DNA from: Gordonia sp. PDNC005
Lineage (GTDB): Bacteria; Actinomycetota; Actinomycetes; Mycobacteriales; Mycobacteriaceae
Assembly (NCBI RefSeq): GCF_016919385.1
Contig: NZ_CP070351.1
Span: 2,790,001-2,854,000, forward strand
Direction of reading: 5' to 3'
Length of the DNA: 64,000 nucleotides
The position numbers and the translations under genes were made by a program. Within the stretch, counting starts at the first letter, position 1. Each line of letters starts with the position of its first letter. Of this stretch, positions 28,908 to 38,244 are shown in pieces. A model generated the notes under the pieces. The model saw nothing but the letters and a program-made list of their open reading frames with translations, was not told the DNA's origin and searched no databases.

Positions 28908-29750
28908 ATGGCAGACAACACCATTCCGTCCATCACACTCAACAACGGCGTCGACATCCCTCAGCTCGGATTCGGCACCTATCAGATTCCGCCGCGCGAG
29001 ACGAAGGACGCGGTCCTGACTGCCCTGGAAGCGGGCTACCGCCATATCGACACGGCGCAGATGTACGGCAACGAGCGTGAGGTCGGAGAGGCGGTCCGCG
29101 AGTCGGGTCTGTCGCGCTCGGATGTGTTTGTGACCAGCAAGCTGAACAACAACGCCCACGACCCCGCGGTCGCTGTGGACGCTGTCGCCCGCTCTACCGA
29201 CGAACTCGGACTCGGCCCGATCGACCTGTACCTCGTCCACTGGCCACTTCCCGAGGTCGGCGACTTCGTCGACACATGGCGCGCCCTCGAAGGCCAATAC
29301 CGGTCCGGGGCGCTGCGCACGATCGGTGTCTCGAACTTTCAGCGAGGTCACCTCGAGCGCCTGCTCGCAAACACCGAGGTGGTCCCCGCGGTGAACCAGA
29401 TCGAGGTGCATCCGTACTTCCAGCAGGCCCCGCTGCGCGCGTTCAACCGCGAGCACGGCATCGTCACCGAAGCGTGGGCGCCGATCGGACAGGGTGCGGT
29501 CCTCGACGATCCGGTCCTCGCCGAGATCGCGGCGCAGGTGGAGCGCACCGTCGCACAGGTAACGCTGCGGTGGCACATCCAGCGTGGCGACGTGATCTTC
29601 CCGAAGTCGTCGTCGCCTGCCCGGGCCGCTGAGAACAGTGCGCTGTTCGATTTTGAGCTGTCGGACGAGCAGGCTGCCCGAATCGACGCGCTCGACGCGG
29701 ACCGCAGGCTCGGTCCGGATCCCGACACCTTCAACTGGGTTCCGGCTTGA
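28908..29750 (+). CDS. Aldo/keto reductase
   Basis: 280-residue NADPH-dependent (beta/alpha)8 reductase. The tetrad is visible: Asp and Tyr in HIDTAQMYGNE, Lys in VTSKL and His in LVHWP; GVSNF and FPKSSSPARAAEN bind the cofactor. Close to 2,5-diketo-gluconate reductase-type enzymes. ATG 28908 (MADNTIPS) is used. The aminotransferase gene follows after 36 bases. Confidence 0.92.
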   Translation: MADNTIPSITLNNGVDIPQLGFGTYQIPPRETKDAVLTALEAGYRHIDTAQMYGNEREVGEAVRESGLSRSDVFVTSKLNNNAHDPAVAVDAVARSTDELGLGPIDLYLVHWPLPEVGDFVDTWRALEGQYRSGALRTIGVSNFQRGHLERLLANTEVVPAVNQIEVHPYFQQAPLRAFNREHGIVTEAWAPIGQGAVLDDPVLAEIAAQVERTVAQVTLRWHIQRGDVIFPKSSSPARAAENSALFDFELSDEQAARIDALDADRRLGPDPDTFNWVPA

Positions 29751-29786
29751 TCGTCGCTCCCCGTATGCGGTGCATACGATGACCGC

Positions 29787-30956
29787 ATGCGCTTCTCCCG
29801 CCGAGCCGAGGCAGTCACGCCGTTCTACGCCATGGAGTTCGGCAAGCATGCCGCCGAGTTGGAGGCCACCGGCGTCCACGTCGTGAAGCTGAACATCGGC
29901 GAGCCGGACTTCGGTGCGCCACCAGCGTTCTTGGAAGCGGTTCGTGGCCTCACCGACGGCCGTCCGCTTGCCTACACCGGTGCGCTCGGCCTTCCGGAAC
30001 TGCGTGAACGCATCGCGCAGTTCAGTGGGTCGCAGTTCGGCGCTCCGATCGACGCCCGTCGTGTAGTCGTCACGACGGGCGCGTCGGCGGCGCTGCTGCT
30101 GTCGTGCGCGGCGCTCATCGACCCTGGCGACGAAGTCCTGGTCGGCGACCCGTCGTATCCGTGTAACCGGCGTTTCGCGGAGAGCTTCGGCGCTGACGTG
30201 CGCTTGCTCGAGACCGGCCCCGAGGGCCGTTTCCAGCTCACGCCGGGCGACGTCGCAGCAGCGTGGTCGGAACGCACACGCGGCGTGATGGTCGCATCGC
30301 CGTCCAACCCGACGGGCACATCGCTCGCGTACGAGGATCTGCTCGACCTGTGCCGCGTGACCGAGGGTCGGGGCGGATGGCGGATCGTCGACGAGATCTA
30401 CCTCGGTCTCGCCGACGGCGACCGCCGCAGCATCGCCGCCGACGACCCCGGCGCGATCGTCATCAACAGCTTCTCGAAGTACTTCGGGATGACGGGCTGG
30501 CGGCTCGGCTGGGCGGTGGTCCCCGAGGAGATGATCCCGGTCGCCGAACGGCTCGCGCAGAACTACTACATCTGTCCTCCGACACCGTCACAGATCGCCG
30601 CGTTGACCTGCTTCGATCCGGAGACCGTCGCCGTGGCGGAGGCACGCCGCGACACCTTGCACGACCGACGGAACCTGGTCCTCGACGGCCTGCAGCGCAT
30701 CGGCTTGGACGTTCCGGTTCCTCCGGACGGCGCGTTCTACGTGTACGTCGACGTCAGTCGGACGGGTTTGACGGCTTCGGATTTCTGCGAGCGGGCGCTC
30801 GCCTCGGCTCACGTCGCGCTGACGCCCGGCAAAGACTTCGGCGACATCGGTGCGGAACAGTACGTTCGCCTCTCCTATGCGACCGCCGAATCGGATCTCC
30901 GGATCGGCCTCGATCGTCTCGGGGAGTTCGTGACTGGGCTCCCCGGGACCGAGTGA
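29787..30956 (+). CDS. Class I/II pyridoxal-phosphate aminotransferase
   Basis: 389-residue fold-type I aminotransferase. NIGEPDFGAP, YTGALGLPELRE, SPSNPTG and the PLP lysine in NSFSKYFGMTGWRLGW are diagnostic of the AspC/AlaT group; the C-terminus carries YVRLSYA with the substrate carboxylate arginine. The exact amino acid is not predictable. Confidence 0.9.
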   Translation: MRFSRRAEAVTPFYAMEFGKHAAELEATGVHVVKLNIGEPDFGAPPAFLEAVRGLTDGRPLAYTGALGLPELRERIAQFSGSQFGAPIDARRVVVTTGASAALLLSCAALIDPGDEVLVGDPSYPCNRRFAESFGADVRLLETGPEGRFQLTPGDVAAAWSERTRGVMVASPSNPTGTSLAYEDLLDLCRVTEGRGGWRIVDEIYLGLADGDRRSIAADDPGAIVINSFSKYFGMTGWRLGWAVVPEEMIPVAERLAQNYYICPPTPSQIAALTCFDPETVAVAEARRDTLHDRRNLVLDGLQRIGLDVPVPPDGAFYVYVDVSRTGLTASDFCERALASAHVALTPGKDFGDIGAEQYVRLSYATAESDLRIGLDRLGEFVTGLPGTE

Positions 30957-31060
30957 CCCGGCGGAAGTCGCGTGGAAACGCCGCGCCCCTCGCTGGACAC
31001 CAACGGCGACCCCAGACTCATCCAGGGGCCGAAATAGCCGAATCGCCCCAGGAGTGCGGC

Positions 31061-31420
31061 ATGCCCGGATACGAATGGGATATGAGGCTGTCGACGCGAA
31101 TCGGATCCATCGGCCTCGTAGCGGTCCTGATCGGAACCAGCGCATGCTCCGCTTCACCACCCGACCTGCCCGTGCTGCCACCGACCGCGATCGGCGACCG
31201 TCTGTTCTGGCTCGACTCGATGCACAAGGCCTGGTCGGTCCCGATGCTTCCGTGGCTGCCGAGCGTCATCGAAGACGATGTCCGGGTTCTCGGCGCAAAC
31301 CGCGATCCCGAGACCTGCCAAGCCGTGACGCCACGCCAGCAGTCTGGCCTGAAGACTTCGAATATCAGCCTCGACGATTCTCGATCAGCCTGTCGACGAA
31401 CTCCGATTGTGCGGCGTTGA
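31061..31420 (+). CDS. Possible small lipoprotein, hypothetical
   Basis: 119-residue reading frame with a good ribosome binding site (AGGAG at 31050-31054, 6 bases before the ATG) and an N-terminal signal-like segment, RIGSIGLVAVLIGTSACSAS, whose cysteine could be lipidated, although TSAC is an imperfect lipobox. The rest is short, without a recognised domain. Its 3' end overlaps the convergent Nudix gene by 56 bases, so the end may be degenerate. It could be a truncated gene. Confidence 0.4.
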   Translation: MPGYEWDMRLSTRIGSIGLVAVLIGTSACSASPPDLPVLPPTAIGDRLFWLDSMHKAWSVPMLPWLPSVIEDDVRVLGANRDPETCQAVTPRQQSGLKTSNISLDDSRSACRRTPIVRR

Positions 31421-31829
31421 GCTTCACGCGCGCCTCCGCCGCCGAGAACCATCCCGCCCGATCCACCTCCGGAAACATCTGTGTGCGGCCCGATTTCGGC
31501 GGCCATGCCATCTCGAAGACGTTGCTCACGATCGTGTCCGCGTCCAGGTCGCCTTCGACCGCAAAACCGTGAACGCGCTTGCCGCTGCGAAGCCGGACGA
31601 CGCCGAGTTCGATGGCATCCCCTCCGGGCACGAGATGACCGGTCTCCTCGAAGAACTCGCGACGAGCGGTGCCGAGCAAGTCCTCACCGGACTCCACCAG
31701 GCCCTTCGGTATCGACCACGCACCGTCGTCCTTGCGAGCGAAGAACGGCCCGCCGGGGTGCACAAGCAACACCTCCACCTCGTCCTCACCAGCGCGAAAC
31801 AACAGGATTCCGGCACTCACCTCAGGCAT
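31365..31829 (-). CDS. Nudix hydrolase
   Basis: 154-residue hydrolase with a complete Nudix box: GLVESGEDLLGTARREFFEETG (G-x5-E-x7-REFFEETG). N-terminal SAGILLFRAGEDEVEVLLVHPGG resembles the diadenosine-polyphosphate/dinucleoside hydrolase group. ATG 31829 overlaps the PadR stop by 8 bases (ATGCCTGA), so it is the second gene of the PadR transcript. Confidence 0.88.
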   Translation of the reverse strand: MPEVSAGILLFRAGEDEVEVLLVHPGGPFFARKDDGAWSIPKGLVESGEDLLGTARREFFEETGHLVPGGDAIELGVVRLRSGKRVHGFAVEGDLDADTIVSNVFEMAWPPKSGRTQMFPEVDRAGWFSAAEARVKLNAAQSEFVDRLIENRRG

Positions 31830-32385
31830 CGTCGCTCTCCCTCTCCAGCACCCGAAGCACGGTCTCGCTCCAGGTGATGTTCTCCTGCTCGAACGACAGT
31901 CCACGCAGCAACGTCAGGTACGGCCCCGCGACGTGCTCGTCCGCATACAGTTCGGCATCGGCACGTCCAGCCCGATACTTCGCTTCGAGGCGTTCATAAT
32001 GCGCCAGCTTTCGCCGGGACGCGTTCATCCGATCACGAACGGCGCGGCATACGGCGGATCTGTCGCCCGCAGCGACGCTCTGCACCATCACCATCATCTC
32101 GTCACGGATTGCGACCGGCTTGGCGACGTCGCGGGAGTTGGACTCCAGTTCAGCGAGGCCGGAGCCGGTGATCGTGAGCATCCGCTTGTCGGGCCTGCGC
32201 TCCTGGACGACAACACGCGCCGAGACCAGCCCAGCCGCCTCCATCCCATCGAGCTCTCGGTAGATCTGCTGCGGCGAAGCCACCCAGAATGTCGCGCGCT
32301 CTGGAGTGAATTCCTTCGCGAGGTCGTAGCCCGACGACTCCCCCACTGTCAGAAGAGTCGCGAGCAGCGCGTGCCGAAGTGCCAT
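31822..32385 (-). CDS. PadR family transcriptional regulator
   Basis: 187-residue regulator: winged helix at the N-terminus (RHALLATLLTVGESSGYDLAKEF, then PQQIYRELDGMEAAGLVSA) and a helical Vir_act_alpha_C-type dimerization domain. It is divergent from a SnoaL-like gene, and similar dyads lie next to each of the two genes, so it probably represses itself and its neighbour. The inducer is unknown. Confidence 0.9.
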   Translation of the reverse strand: MALRHALLATLLTVGESSGYDLAKEFTPERATFWVASPQQIYRELDGMEAAGLVSARVVVQERRPDKRMLTITGSGLAELESNSRDVAKPVAIRDEMMVMVQSVAAGDRSAVCRAVRDRMNASRRKLAHYERLEAKYRAGRADAELYADEHVAGPYLTLLRGLSFEQENITWSETVLRVLERESDDA

Positions 32386-32396
32386 GCAGTCAGATT

Positions 32397-32412
32397 AGTC
32401 AACAAATTGACT
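32397..32412. promoter_or_regulatory. Dyad next to padR (candidate PadR operator)
   Basis: AGTCAA (32397-32402), CAAA, TTGACT (32407-32412): a perfect 6-base inverted repeat 11 bases upstream of the padR start. Its longer form TTAGTCAA-NAAA-TTGA is repeated near the divergent gene. Confidence 0.65.
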
Positions 32413-32464
32413 GCCGAACCCTGGACAGGCCGACAGGTGCAGGCAATACTCGAACGAGCACGGT

Positions 32465-32480
32465 AATCAATTTTTTGACT
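32465..32480. promoter_or_regulatory. Second dyad, next to the SnoaL-like gene
   Basis: AATCAA, TTTT, TTGACT (32465-32480). Read on the minus strand it gives TTAGTCAA-AAAA-TTGATT, matching the first dyad in 14 of 16 core bases. It ends beside the AAGGAG ribosome binding site of the SnoaL-like gene, so a bound protein would block transcription. Confidence 0.6.
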
Positions 32481-32491
32481 AAGGAGCGCAC

Positions 32492-32923
32492 ATGCGCGAG
32501 TTCCGCGACGCCGTCGATGCCCGCGACCACGAGACGATCGACCGACTCCTCGCCGACGACGTGGTCTTCACCAGCCCGGTCGCCTTCAAGCCGTACCAAG
32601 GGCGACACATCACCGCCGCCATCCTGCGCGGCGTGATCCGGGTGATGGGCGACGGCTTCCATTACGTCCGCGAGTACCGCAGTGCGGACGGCCGCGATCA
32701 CGCCCTGATGTTCGAGACGACGATCGACGGCAAGGCCCTGACCGGCACCGACTTCATACACGTGAACGACGACGGCAAGATCGACGACTTCATGGTCATG
32801 GTGCGTCCCCTCTCCGCCGCGCAGGCCCTGTCCGAGGCGATGGGCGACCAGTTCGAACGCATCGGCCAGGAAGCGGCCGAGGCGGCTTCTCGCGCGTCTA
32901 CCGTGGACACATGGAGGTCTTGA
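32492..32923 (+). CDS. SnoaL-like/NTF2-fold protein
   Basis: 143-residue small cone-fold protein: FRDAVDARDHETIDRLLADDVVFTSP at the start and FIHVNDDGKIDDFMVMVRP. Such proteins act as isomerases, cyclases or binding proteins; nothing here fixes the substrate. A strong AAGGAG (32481-32486) stands 5 bases before the ATG. The next gene overlaps it by 13 bases. Probably controlled by the divergent PadR protein. Confidence 0.8.
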   Translation: MREFRDAVDARDHETIDRLLADDVVFTSPVAFKPYQGRHITAAILRGVIRVMGDGFHYVREYRSADGRDHALMFETTIDGKALTGTDFIHVNDDGKIDDFMVMVRPLSAAQALSEAMGDQFERIGQEAAEAASRASTVDTWRS

Positions 32924-33300
32924 CGAGCCGCATTCTGCTGACTTCACCGGATCCTGCAGTCCTCACTGCCTTCTACCGCGACCGACTCGGACTCGCAATC
33001 GCCCGCGAATACCCTGGCGGCGTCGTGTTCCACGCCGGCACGAGCCACATCGAGATCCCCGCGCACATGCCGGCCGAGCGGCCCGGCGGCGACACTTTGT
33101 GGCTGCAGGTCCGCGACATCCGGTCCGAGCGCGACCGCCTCTCGGCCGACGGCGTGCCGATCGCCTCCGAGCCGGAGACCAAACCCTGGGGGCTGGTGGA
33201 GATGTCAGTCTCCGACCCGGATGGGCGGACGATCATCATCGTCCAGATCCCCGCCGATCATCCGTTGCGCCGCGACCAGAGGCCTCCCGCGAAGACGTGA
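32911..33300 (+). CDS. VOC (glyoxalase/bleomycin-resistance fold) protein
   Basis: 129-residue vicinal-oxygen-chelate fold protein: [46 protein letters not shown]. Candidate metal ligands include His in SHIEIP and Glu in LVEMS. The role may be dioxygenase, glyoxalase or resistance; not predictable. It overlaps the SnoaL-like gene and lies 13 bases before aroA. Confidence 0.82.
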   Translation: MEVLTSRILLTSPDPAVLTAFYRDRLGLAIAREYPGGVVFHAGTSHIEIPAHMPAERPGGDTLWLQVRDIRSERDRLSADGVPIASEPETKPWGLVEMSVSDPDGRTIIIVQIPADHPLRRDQRPPAKT

Positions 33301-33313
33301 AAGACTGGACCTC

Positions 33314-34588
33314 ATGAGCAACTGGCTGTCGCCTTATGTCACAGGATCGGTCGACGCGGTCGTCGACCTGCCCGGATCGAAGTCGATCACCAACCGCGCT
33401 CTGATCCTGGCGGCACTCGCCGACGGCCCGTCGCGCGTCACGGGCACGCTTCGCAGCCGCGACACCGACCTGATGCTCGCCGGCCTGGCGGCCCTCGGCA
33501 CCGTGATCACTGCCGCCCCTGCGGACCCGACCAGCATCGAGGTGACACCCGCACCGCTGCACGGAGGCTCGGTCGACTGCGGCCTCGCAGGGACAGTGAT
33601 GCGATTCCTGCCTGTCGCGGCAGCTCTCGCCACCGGCGACGCCGCGTTCGACGGCGACGAGCAGGCGCGGACCCGCCCCCTGCACACGGTTCTCGACGCC
33701 CTTCGCGACCTGGGAGTGTCGATAGACGGAGACTCGCTGCCGTTCACCGTCCACGGGACGGGTGCGGTGGCAGGCGGTCCGGTCACGATCGATGCGTCGG
33801 CGTCGTCGCAGTTCGTGTCGGCCCTGCTGCTGTCCGCCGCACGCTTCACCCATGGAGTGCAGATCACGCACTCTGGCGCACCGGTGCCGTCCATGCCGCA
33901 CATCGACATGACAGTCGACATGCTGCGCACTGCGGGCGTCCAGGTCGACGCCGCCACCGACAACACGTCGTGGACGGTCCGCCCCGGACCGATCTCCGCC
34001 GTCGACTGGACGATCGAACCCGACCTCTCCAACGCCGCCGCATTCCTCGCCGCCGCGGCGGCCACCGGTGGCCGTGTGAGCGTGCCGCGCTGGCCCGCCG
34101 CCACCACCCAGCCGGGTGCGGAGATCGTCGACATCCTCGAGCGAATGGGCGCCGTCGCCTCGCGCAGCGACGACGGTCTGCTCACTGTGACCGGCCCCGA
34201 CGTCCTGTCGCCGATCGACGCGGACCTGCGCGATGTCGGCGAGCTGACACCGACGATCGCGGCACTCACCGCACTGGCGCACGGCACGTCGACGCTCCGC
34301 GGCATCGCGCATCTGCGCGGACACGAGACCGACCGACTCGCAGCCCTCACCACCGAGATCAACCGGCTCGGAGGCGACTGCCGGGAGACCGACGACGGTC
34401 TCGTGATCACGGGCGTCCCACTCCACGAGGGTGTGTGGCAGACCTACGCGGACCACCGGATGGCGACGGCGGGATCGTTGCTTGGACTGCGGGTTCGGGG
34501 AGTCGAGGTCAACAACGTCGGCACCACCGCAAAAACCCTTCCCGACTTCGTGTCGATGTGGGAGACGATGGCCGGGTCGGCCTCTTGA
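33314..34588 (+). CDS. aroA: 3-phosphoshikimate 1-carboxyvinyltransferase (EPSP synthase)
   Basis: 424-residue shikimate-pathway enzyme transferring enolpyruvate from PEP to shikimate-3-phosphate. [13 protein letters not shown] is the PEP-binding signature; [25 protein letters not shown], and YADHRMAT also fit. ATG 33314 (MSNWLSPYV) is used. Its TGA overlaps the TTG start of rsgA, the aroA-rsgA order of mycobacteria. Confidence 0.95.
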   Translation: MSNWLSPYVTGSVDAVVDLPGSKSITNRALILAALADGPSRVTGTLRSRDTDLMLAGLAALGTVITAAPADPTSIEVTPAPLHGGSVDCGLAGTVMRFLPVAAALATGDAAFDGDEQARTRPLHTVLDALRDLGVSIDGDSLPFTVHGTGAVAGGPVTIDASASSQFVSALLLSAARFTHGVQITHSGAPVPSMPHIDMTVDMLRTAGVQVDAATDNTSWTVRPGPISAVDWTIEPDLSNAAAFLAAAAATGGRVSVPRWPAATTQPGAEIVDILERMGAVASRSDDGLLTVTGPDVLSPIDADLRDVGELTPTIAALTALAHGTSTLRGIAHLRGHETDRLAALTTEINRLGGDCRETDDGLVITGVPLHEGVWQTYADHRMATAGSLLGLRVRGVEVNNVGTTAKTLPDFVSMWETMAGSAS

Positions 34589-35625
34589 GCCGCGGGGCAA
34601 AGAACAAAAGCGCCCAGGCGTACGACGAGTCGGATGTCCGCATCCGGCCCGGTAAAGGCACTCGTCCACGCACCAAGACCCGCCCCGCACACGCCGATGC
34701 CCAGACCGCGATGGTCGTGTCTGTCGACCGTGGACGGTGGGGTTGTGTGCTCGACGACGATCCGGACCGCCGGATAGTCACCATGCGCGCCAGGGAACTC
34801 GGCCGGACGCCGATCGTCGTCGGCGACCGGGTCGGCGTGGTCGGCGACCTGTCCGGCAGGCCCGACACTCTCGCCCGGATCGTCCGCGTCGAAGACCGGC
34901 GAACGGTCCTTCGGCGCACCGCGGACGACACCGACCCGTACGAACGAATCGTCGTCGGCAACGCCGACCAGCTGCTGATCGTCACGGCGCTCGCCGATCC
35001 GCCCCCGCGGACCGGCTTCGTCGAACGCGCACTGGCCGCAGCGTACGCAGGCGGACTCTCGCCGGTCCTGTGCCTGACGAAGTCCGACCTCGCCACGCCG
35101 ACCGAGTTCGCGGCACATTTCGCCGACCTCGACCTTCCCGTCATCGTCGCAGGACGCGACGACCCGCTCGACGAGCTGTGGGCGACGCTCGACCACAAGC
35201 TGACCGCCCTGATCGGGCATTCGGGCGTCGGCAAGTCGACACTGGTCAACCGCCTCGTGCCGGATGCCGACCGTGCGACCGGCGTCGTCTCCGGAGTCGG
35301 AAAGGGCCGGCACACGTCGACTCAGTCGGTGGCGCTCGCGCTTCCCGACGGTCGTGGATGGGTGGTCGACACCCCCGGGATCCGCTCTTTCGGCCTCGCG
35401 CACGTCACGCCGGATCAGATCGTCGAGGCCTTCGACGATCTCCGCGATGCGACGGACGACTGTCCCCGAGGATGCACACATCTCGGCCCGCCCGCCGACC
35501 CGGAGTGTGCGCTGGACGCCCTTGAAGGCGCGTCGCATCGCCGTGCCATGGCGGTACGCGAACTCCTCGCCTCGGTCAGCGCGACAGGCCCGGCCGACGA
35601 GCCACCAGTCGACGCGGCTCCCTGA
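34585..35625 (+). CDS. rsgA: Ribosome small-subunit GTPase RsgA
   Basis: 346-residue circularly permuted GTPase that helps 30S maturation. After an OB-fold domain come the permuted G motifs: TKSD (G4) before GHSGVGKST (G1) and DTPGIRSF (G3), and a zinc-binding knuckle [19 protein letters not shown] 34585 gives the expected N-terminus [20 protein letters not shown] and overlaps the aroA stop. Confidence 0.93.
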   Translation: MSRGAKNKSAQAYDESDVRIRPGKGTRPRTKTRPAHADAQTAMVVSVDRGRWGCVLDDDPDRRIVTMRARELGRTPIVVGDRVGVVGDLSGRPDTLARIVRVEDRRTVLRRTADDTDPYERIVVGNADQLLIVTALADPPPRTGFVERALAAAYAGGLSPVLCLTKSDLATPTEFAAHFADLDLPVIVAGRDDPLDELWATLDHKLTALIGHSGVGKSTLVNRLVPDADRATGVVSGVGKGRHTSTQSVALALPDGRGWVVDTPGIRSFGLAHVTPDQIVEAFDDLRDATDDCPRGCTHLGPPADPECALDALEGASHRRAMAVRELLASVSATGPADEPPVDAAP

Positions 35626-35693
35626 TCAATCGGTCGACCGTCGCCGACCTCGGTCGACGACCATGGCTCACGCGGGACCCCGCTGCCCAATCC

Positions 35694-36899
35694 TCAGGCC
35701 TTAGCGGCGCGACGACGTTCCTTGAGCGTGGCGATCGCGGTACGCAGGCCACGAGCCCGCGGCTGAATCGAGTCGAAGCGACGCTCGGACGCCGTCTCGG
35801 GCGCATCGTCCGTTGTCGCCGTGAGCATCCAGTCCGGAAGCGCGAGCTTGTTGATGGTCCGCAGTGTGCGCAGGTACTGCATTGCGAACGATCCGGTGTT
35901 GTACGGCAAGTCGTACTTGTCGCAGAGTTCACGAATCCGTACGGAGATCTCCGCGTACCGATTACTGGGCAGATCCGGGTAGACGTGGTGCTCGATCTGG
36001 TAGCAGAGGTTGCCACTGAGGAAAGCCAGCGTCGGTCCGGCGTCGAAGTTCGCGGTACCGAGCATCTGCCGCAGGTACCACTGGCCCTGAGTCTCGTCCT
36101 CGAGCGTCGCCGTCGTGAACTTCTCGGCACCGTCGGGGAAGTGACCGCAGAAGATCACCACGTACGCCCAGAGGTTGCGGATGAAGTTCGCAGTCAGGTT
36201 CGCAGTGAGCGTGTGCCTGAAGTTCGGCCCGGACAGCATCGGGAACAGGACGTAGTCCTTGCCCATCTGCCTGGCCGCCTTGTAGACGAACCGCTGGATC
36301 TCCGGACGCGCCTCCTCGATCGGGCGACGACCGGCGACCACTTCCTTCAGGTCGAGGTCATGAAGGGCGATGCCCCACTCGAACGTGGCAGCGAGAAACA
36401 GGTTGGAGAACGGCTGGAGCAGCCGCCTCGGTTCCCACGGATCGTCTCTGGTCACACGTAGGAGCTTGTAGCCCACGTCGTGATCCATGCCGAGAACGTT
36501 CGTGTACTTGTGGTGAATGTAGTTGTGCGAGTGCTTCCAATGGGGTGCCGCGCACACCATGTCCCACTCCCACGTCGTGGAGTGGACCTCGGGATCGTTC
36601 ATCCAGTCCCACTGGCCGTGCATCACGTTGTGGCCGAGTTCCATGTTCTCGATGATCTTGGCCGCAGACAACGCACCGGTGCCGAGCCACCACAGCGACC
36701 GGCGATGGCTGCCGAGAAGCGCCACCCGCCCGAGGAACTCCAGCCCCCGCTGCGCCTGAATGGTTCGCCGAAGGTAGCGGGCGTCCCGTTCGCCGAGACT
36801 CGACTCCACCTCCCGGCGCAGAGCGTCCAGTTCGGCACCGAGCGCTTCGACATCCGCGTCGGTCAGGTGTGCATACTCATTGATATCCGAGATCGCCAT
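35694..36899 (-). CDS. Fatty-acid/acyl-CoA desaturase (DesA3-type), copy 1
   Basis: 401-residue membrane desaturase with the three histidine boxes HNVMH, HNYIHH and QIEHH that bind the diiron centre. The N-terminal SDINEYAHLTDADVEAL is shared with copy 2. It lies 9 bases downstream of copy 2 and probably shares its promoter. With the adjacent reductase it should insert the delta-9 double bond in stearoyl-CoA or a similar substrate. Confidence 0.92.
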   Translation of the reverse strand: MAISDINEYAHLTDADVEALGAELDALRREVESSLGERDARYLRRTIQAQRGLEFLGRVALLGSHRRSLWWLGTGALSAAKIIENMELGHNVMHGQWDWMNDPEVHSTTWEWDMVCAAPHWKHSHNYIHHKYTNVLGMDHDVGYKLLRVTRDDPWEPRRLLQPFSNLFLAATFEWGIALHDLDLKEVVAGRRPIEEARPEIQRFVYKAARQMGKDYVLFPMLSGPNFRHTLTANLTANFIRNLWAYVVIFCGHFPDGAEKFTTATLEDETQGQWYLRQMLGTANFDAGPTLAFLSGNLCYQIEHHVYPDLPSNRYAEISVRIRELCDKYDLPYNTGSFAMQYLRTLRTINKLALPDWMLTATTDDAPETASERRFDSIQPRARGLRTAIATLKERRRAAKA

Positions 36900-36908
36900 T
36901 AGGTCCCA

Positions 36909-38171
36909 TTATGCGCTTGCGCGCTGCTTCCGTCGCGTCCGGTTGTCCACGATCGCAGTCTTGAGTCCACGCCGTCGGCCGGTCGTCTCATCGATAGACG
37001 ATTTGAGGCGTGGCTGACCGTCTGCACGGAACCGTCGCTCCGACGCAGTCTCCGGCGCATCGTCACTGGTCGCGCTCAAATACTTGTTCGGGAGCGACAG
37101 TTTGGCGATGGTCCGCCACGACTTCGCGTACTGCACCAGGAAGGACCCCGTCGTGTACGGGAGGTCGTAGTCCGCGCAGATCTTCTGCACACGAACCGAG
37201 ATCTCTGCGAGCCGATTGCTCGGCAGATCCGGGAACAGGTGATGCTCGATCTGGTACGACAGGTTTCCGCTCATGAACGCCAGAACCGGGCCGGACCGGA
37301 AGTTCGCACTGCCGAGCATCTGCCGCAGGTACCACTGGCCCTGCGTCTCGTTGTCCATGTCGGCCTTGGTGAACTTCTCCGCACCGTCCGGGAAGTGACC
37401 GCAGAAGATGACCGCGTTGGTCCAGACATTGCGAATGACGTTGGCCAGCAGGTTCGCCGTCGCGGTCTTGCGGGCGGCCTCGGGTGAGCGCGTCACGGCG
37501 CCGACGAGTGCCGGGAACAGCAGGTAGTCCTTGCCCGCCTGCCGCCCGATCTTGCGTCCAACATCGCGCAGGTCCCGCTGGAGTTCCGCCTTCGCCTCCG
37601 GCGTCTTGCGCTTCTTGCCTAGCTCGAGGTGCTGGGCCGCCACACCGTATTCGAAGAGCAGCGCCAATGCAGTGTTGTAGACGAGATTACCCAGGTAGAA
37701 CGGACGCCACCGCTGATCGCGGGTCACGCGGAGCAGACCGTAGCCCACGTCGTCGTCCATGCCGAGAACGTTCGTGTACTTGTGGTGCACGTAGTTGTGG
37801 GTGTGCTTCCAGTGTGCGCTCGGGCCGGTGTTGTCCCACTCCCACGATGTCGAGTGGACTTCCGGATCGTTCATCCAGTCCCACTGGCCGTGCATCACGT
37901 TGTGGCCGAGTTCCATGTTCTCGACGATCTTTGCGACGCCGAGCGTCGCGGCGCCCGCCCACCACAGTGGACGCTTGCGTGCACCGACGGTGAGGAGACG
38001 TCCGGTGAACTCGAGGCCGCGCTGAAAGCGAATCGTGTTGCGCAAGTACCGCGCATCACGTTCGCCGCGGTCGGCTTCGATGTCGGCGCGAATGGCGTCT
38101 AGTTCGACCCGCAGCGCCTCCACGTCGGCGTCGGTCAGGTGCGCGTACTCGGGTACGTCGGCGATGGCCAC
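36909..38171 (-). CDS. Fatty-acid/acyl-CoA desaturase (DesA3-type), copy 2
   Basis: 420-residue paralogue of copy 1 with the same histidine boxes (HNVMH, HNYVHH, QIEHH) and a longer insertion around residues 235-260 (ELGKKRKTPEAKAELQRD). GTG 38171 aligns with the copy 1 start and has AGGAGAGGA 7-15 bases upstream; GTG 38177 is the alternative. It follows the reductase by 73 bases, which contain an operator, so it can also be transcribed alone. Confidence 0.92.
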   Translation of the reverse strand: MAIADVPEYAHLTDADVEALRVELDAIRADIEADRGERDARYLRNTIRFQRGLEFTGRLLTVGARKRPLWWAGAATLGVAKIVENMELGHNVMHGQWDWMNDPEVHSTSWEWDNTGPSAHWKHTHNYVHHKYTNVLGMDDDVGYGLLRVTRDQRWRPFYLGNLVYNTALALLFEYGVAAQHLELGKKRKTPEAKAELQRDLRDVGRKIGRQAGKDYLLFPALVGAVTRSPEAARKTATANLLANVIRNVWTNAVIFCGHFPDGAEKFTKADMDNETQGQWYLRQMLGSANFRSGPVLAFMSGNLSYQIEHHLFPDLPSNRLAEISVRVQKICADYDLPYTTGSFLVQYAKSWRTIAKLSLPNKYLSATSDDAPETASERRFRADGQPRLKSSIDETTGRRRGLKTAIVDNRTRRKQRASA

Positions 38172-38194
38172 GGCCACTCCTCTCCTGGAAAGAA

Positions 38195-38228
38195 CTAACT
38201 TACGCAATCGTAGGTTACGCGTCCGTAA
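38195..38228. promoter_or_regulatory. Operator upstream of the desaturase pair
   Basis: TAACTTACG (38196-38204), CAAT, CGTAGGTTA (38209-38217), arms matching at 8 of 9 positions. A second overlapping dyad follows: TTACG (38215-38219), CGTC, CGTAA (38224-38228). Paired overlapping half-sites are typical for two TetR dimers. The same arms recur at 39395-39418. Confidence 0.75.
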
Positions 38229-38244
38229 GTTGTCTAGTGACGTG

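Noticed and set aside
35626-35693. Terminator between rsgA and the desaturase gene
   Set aside because: GGTCGAC repeats occur, but they do not form a stable single hairpin and there is no T run.
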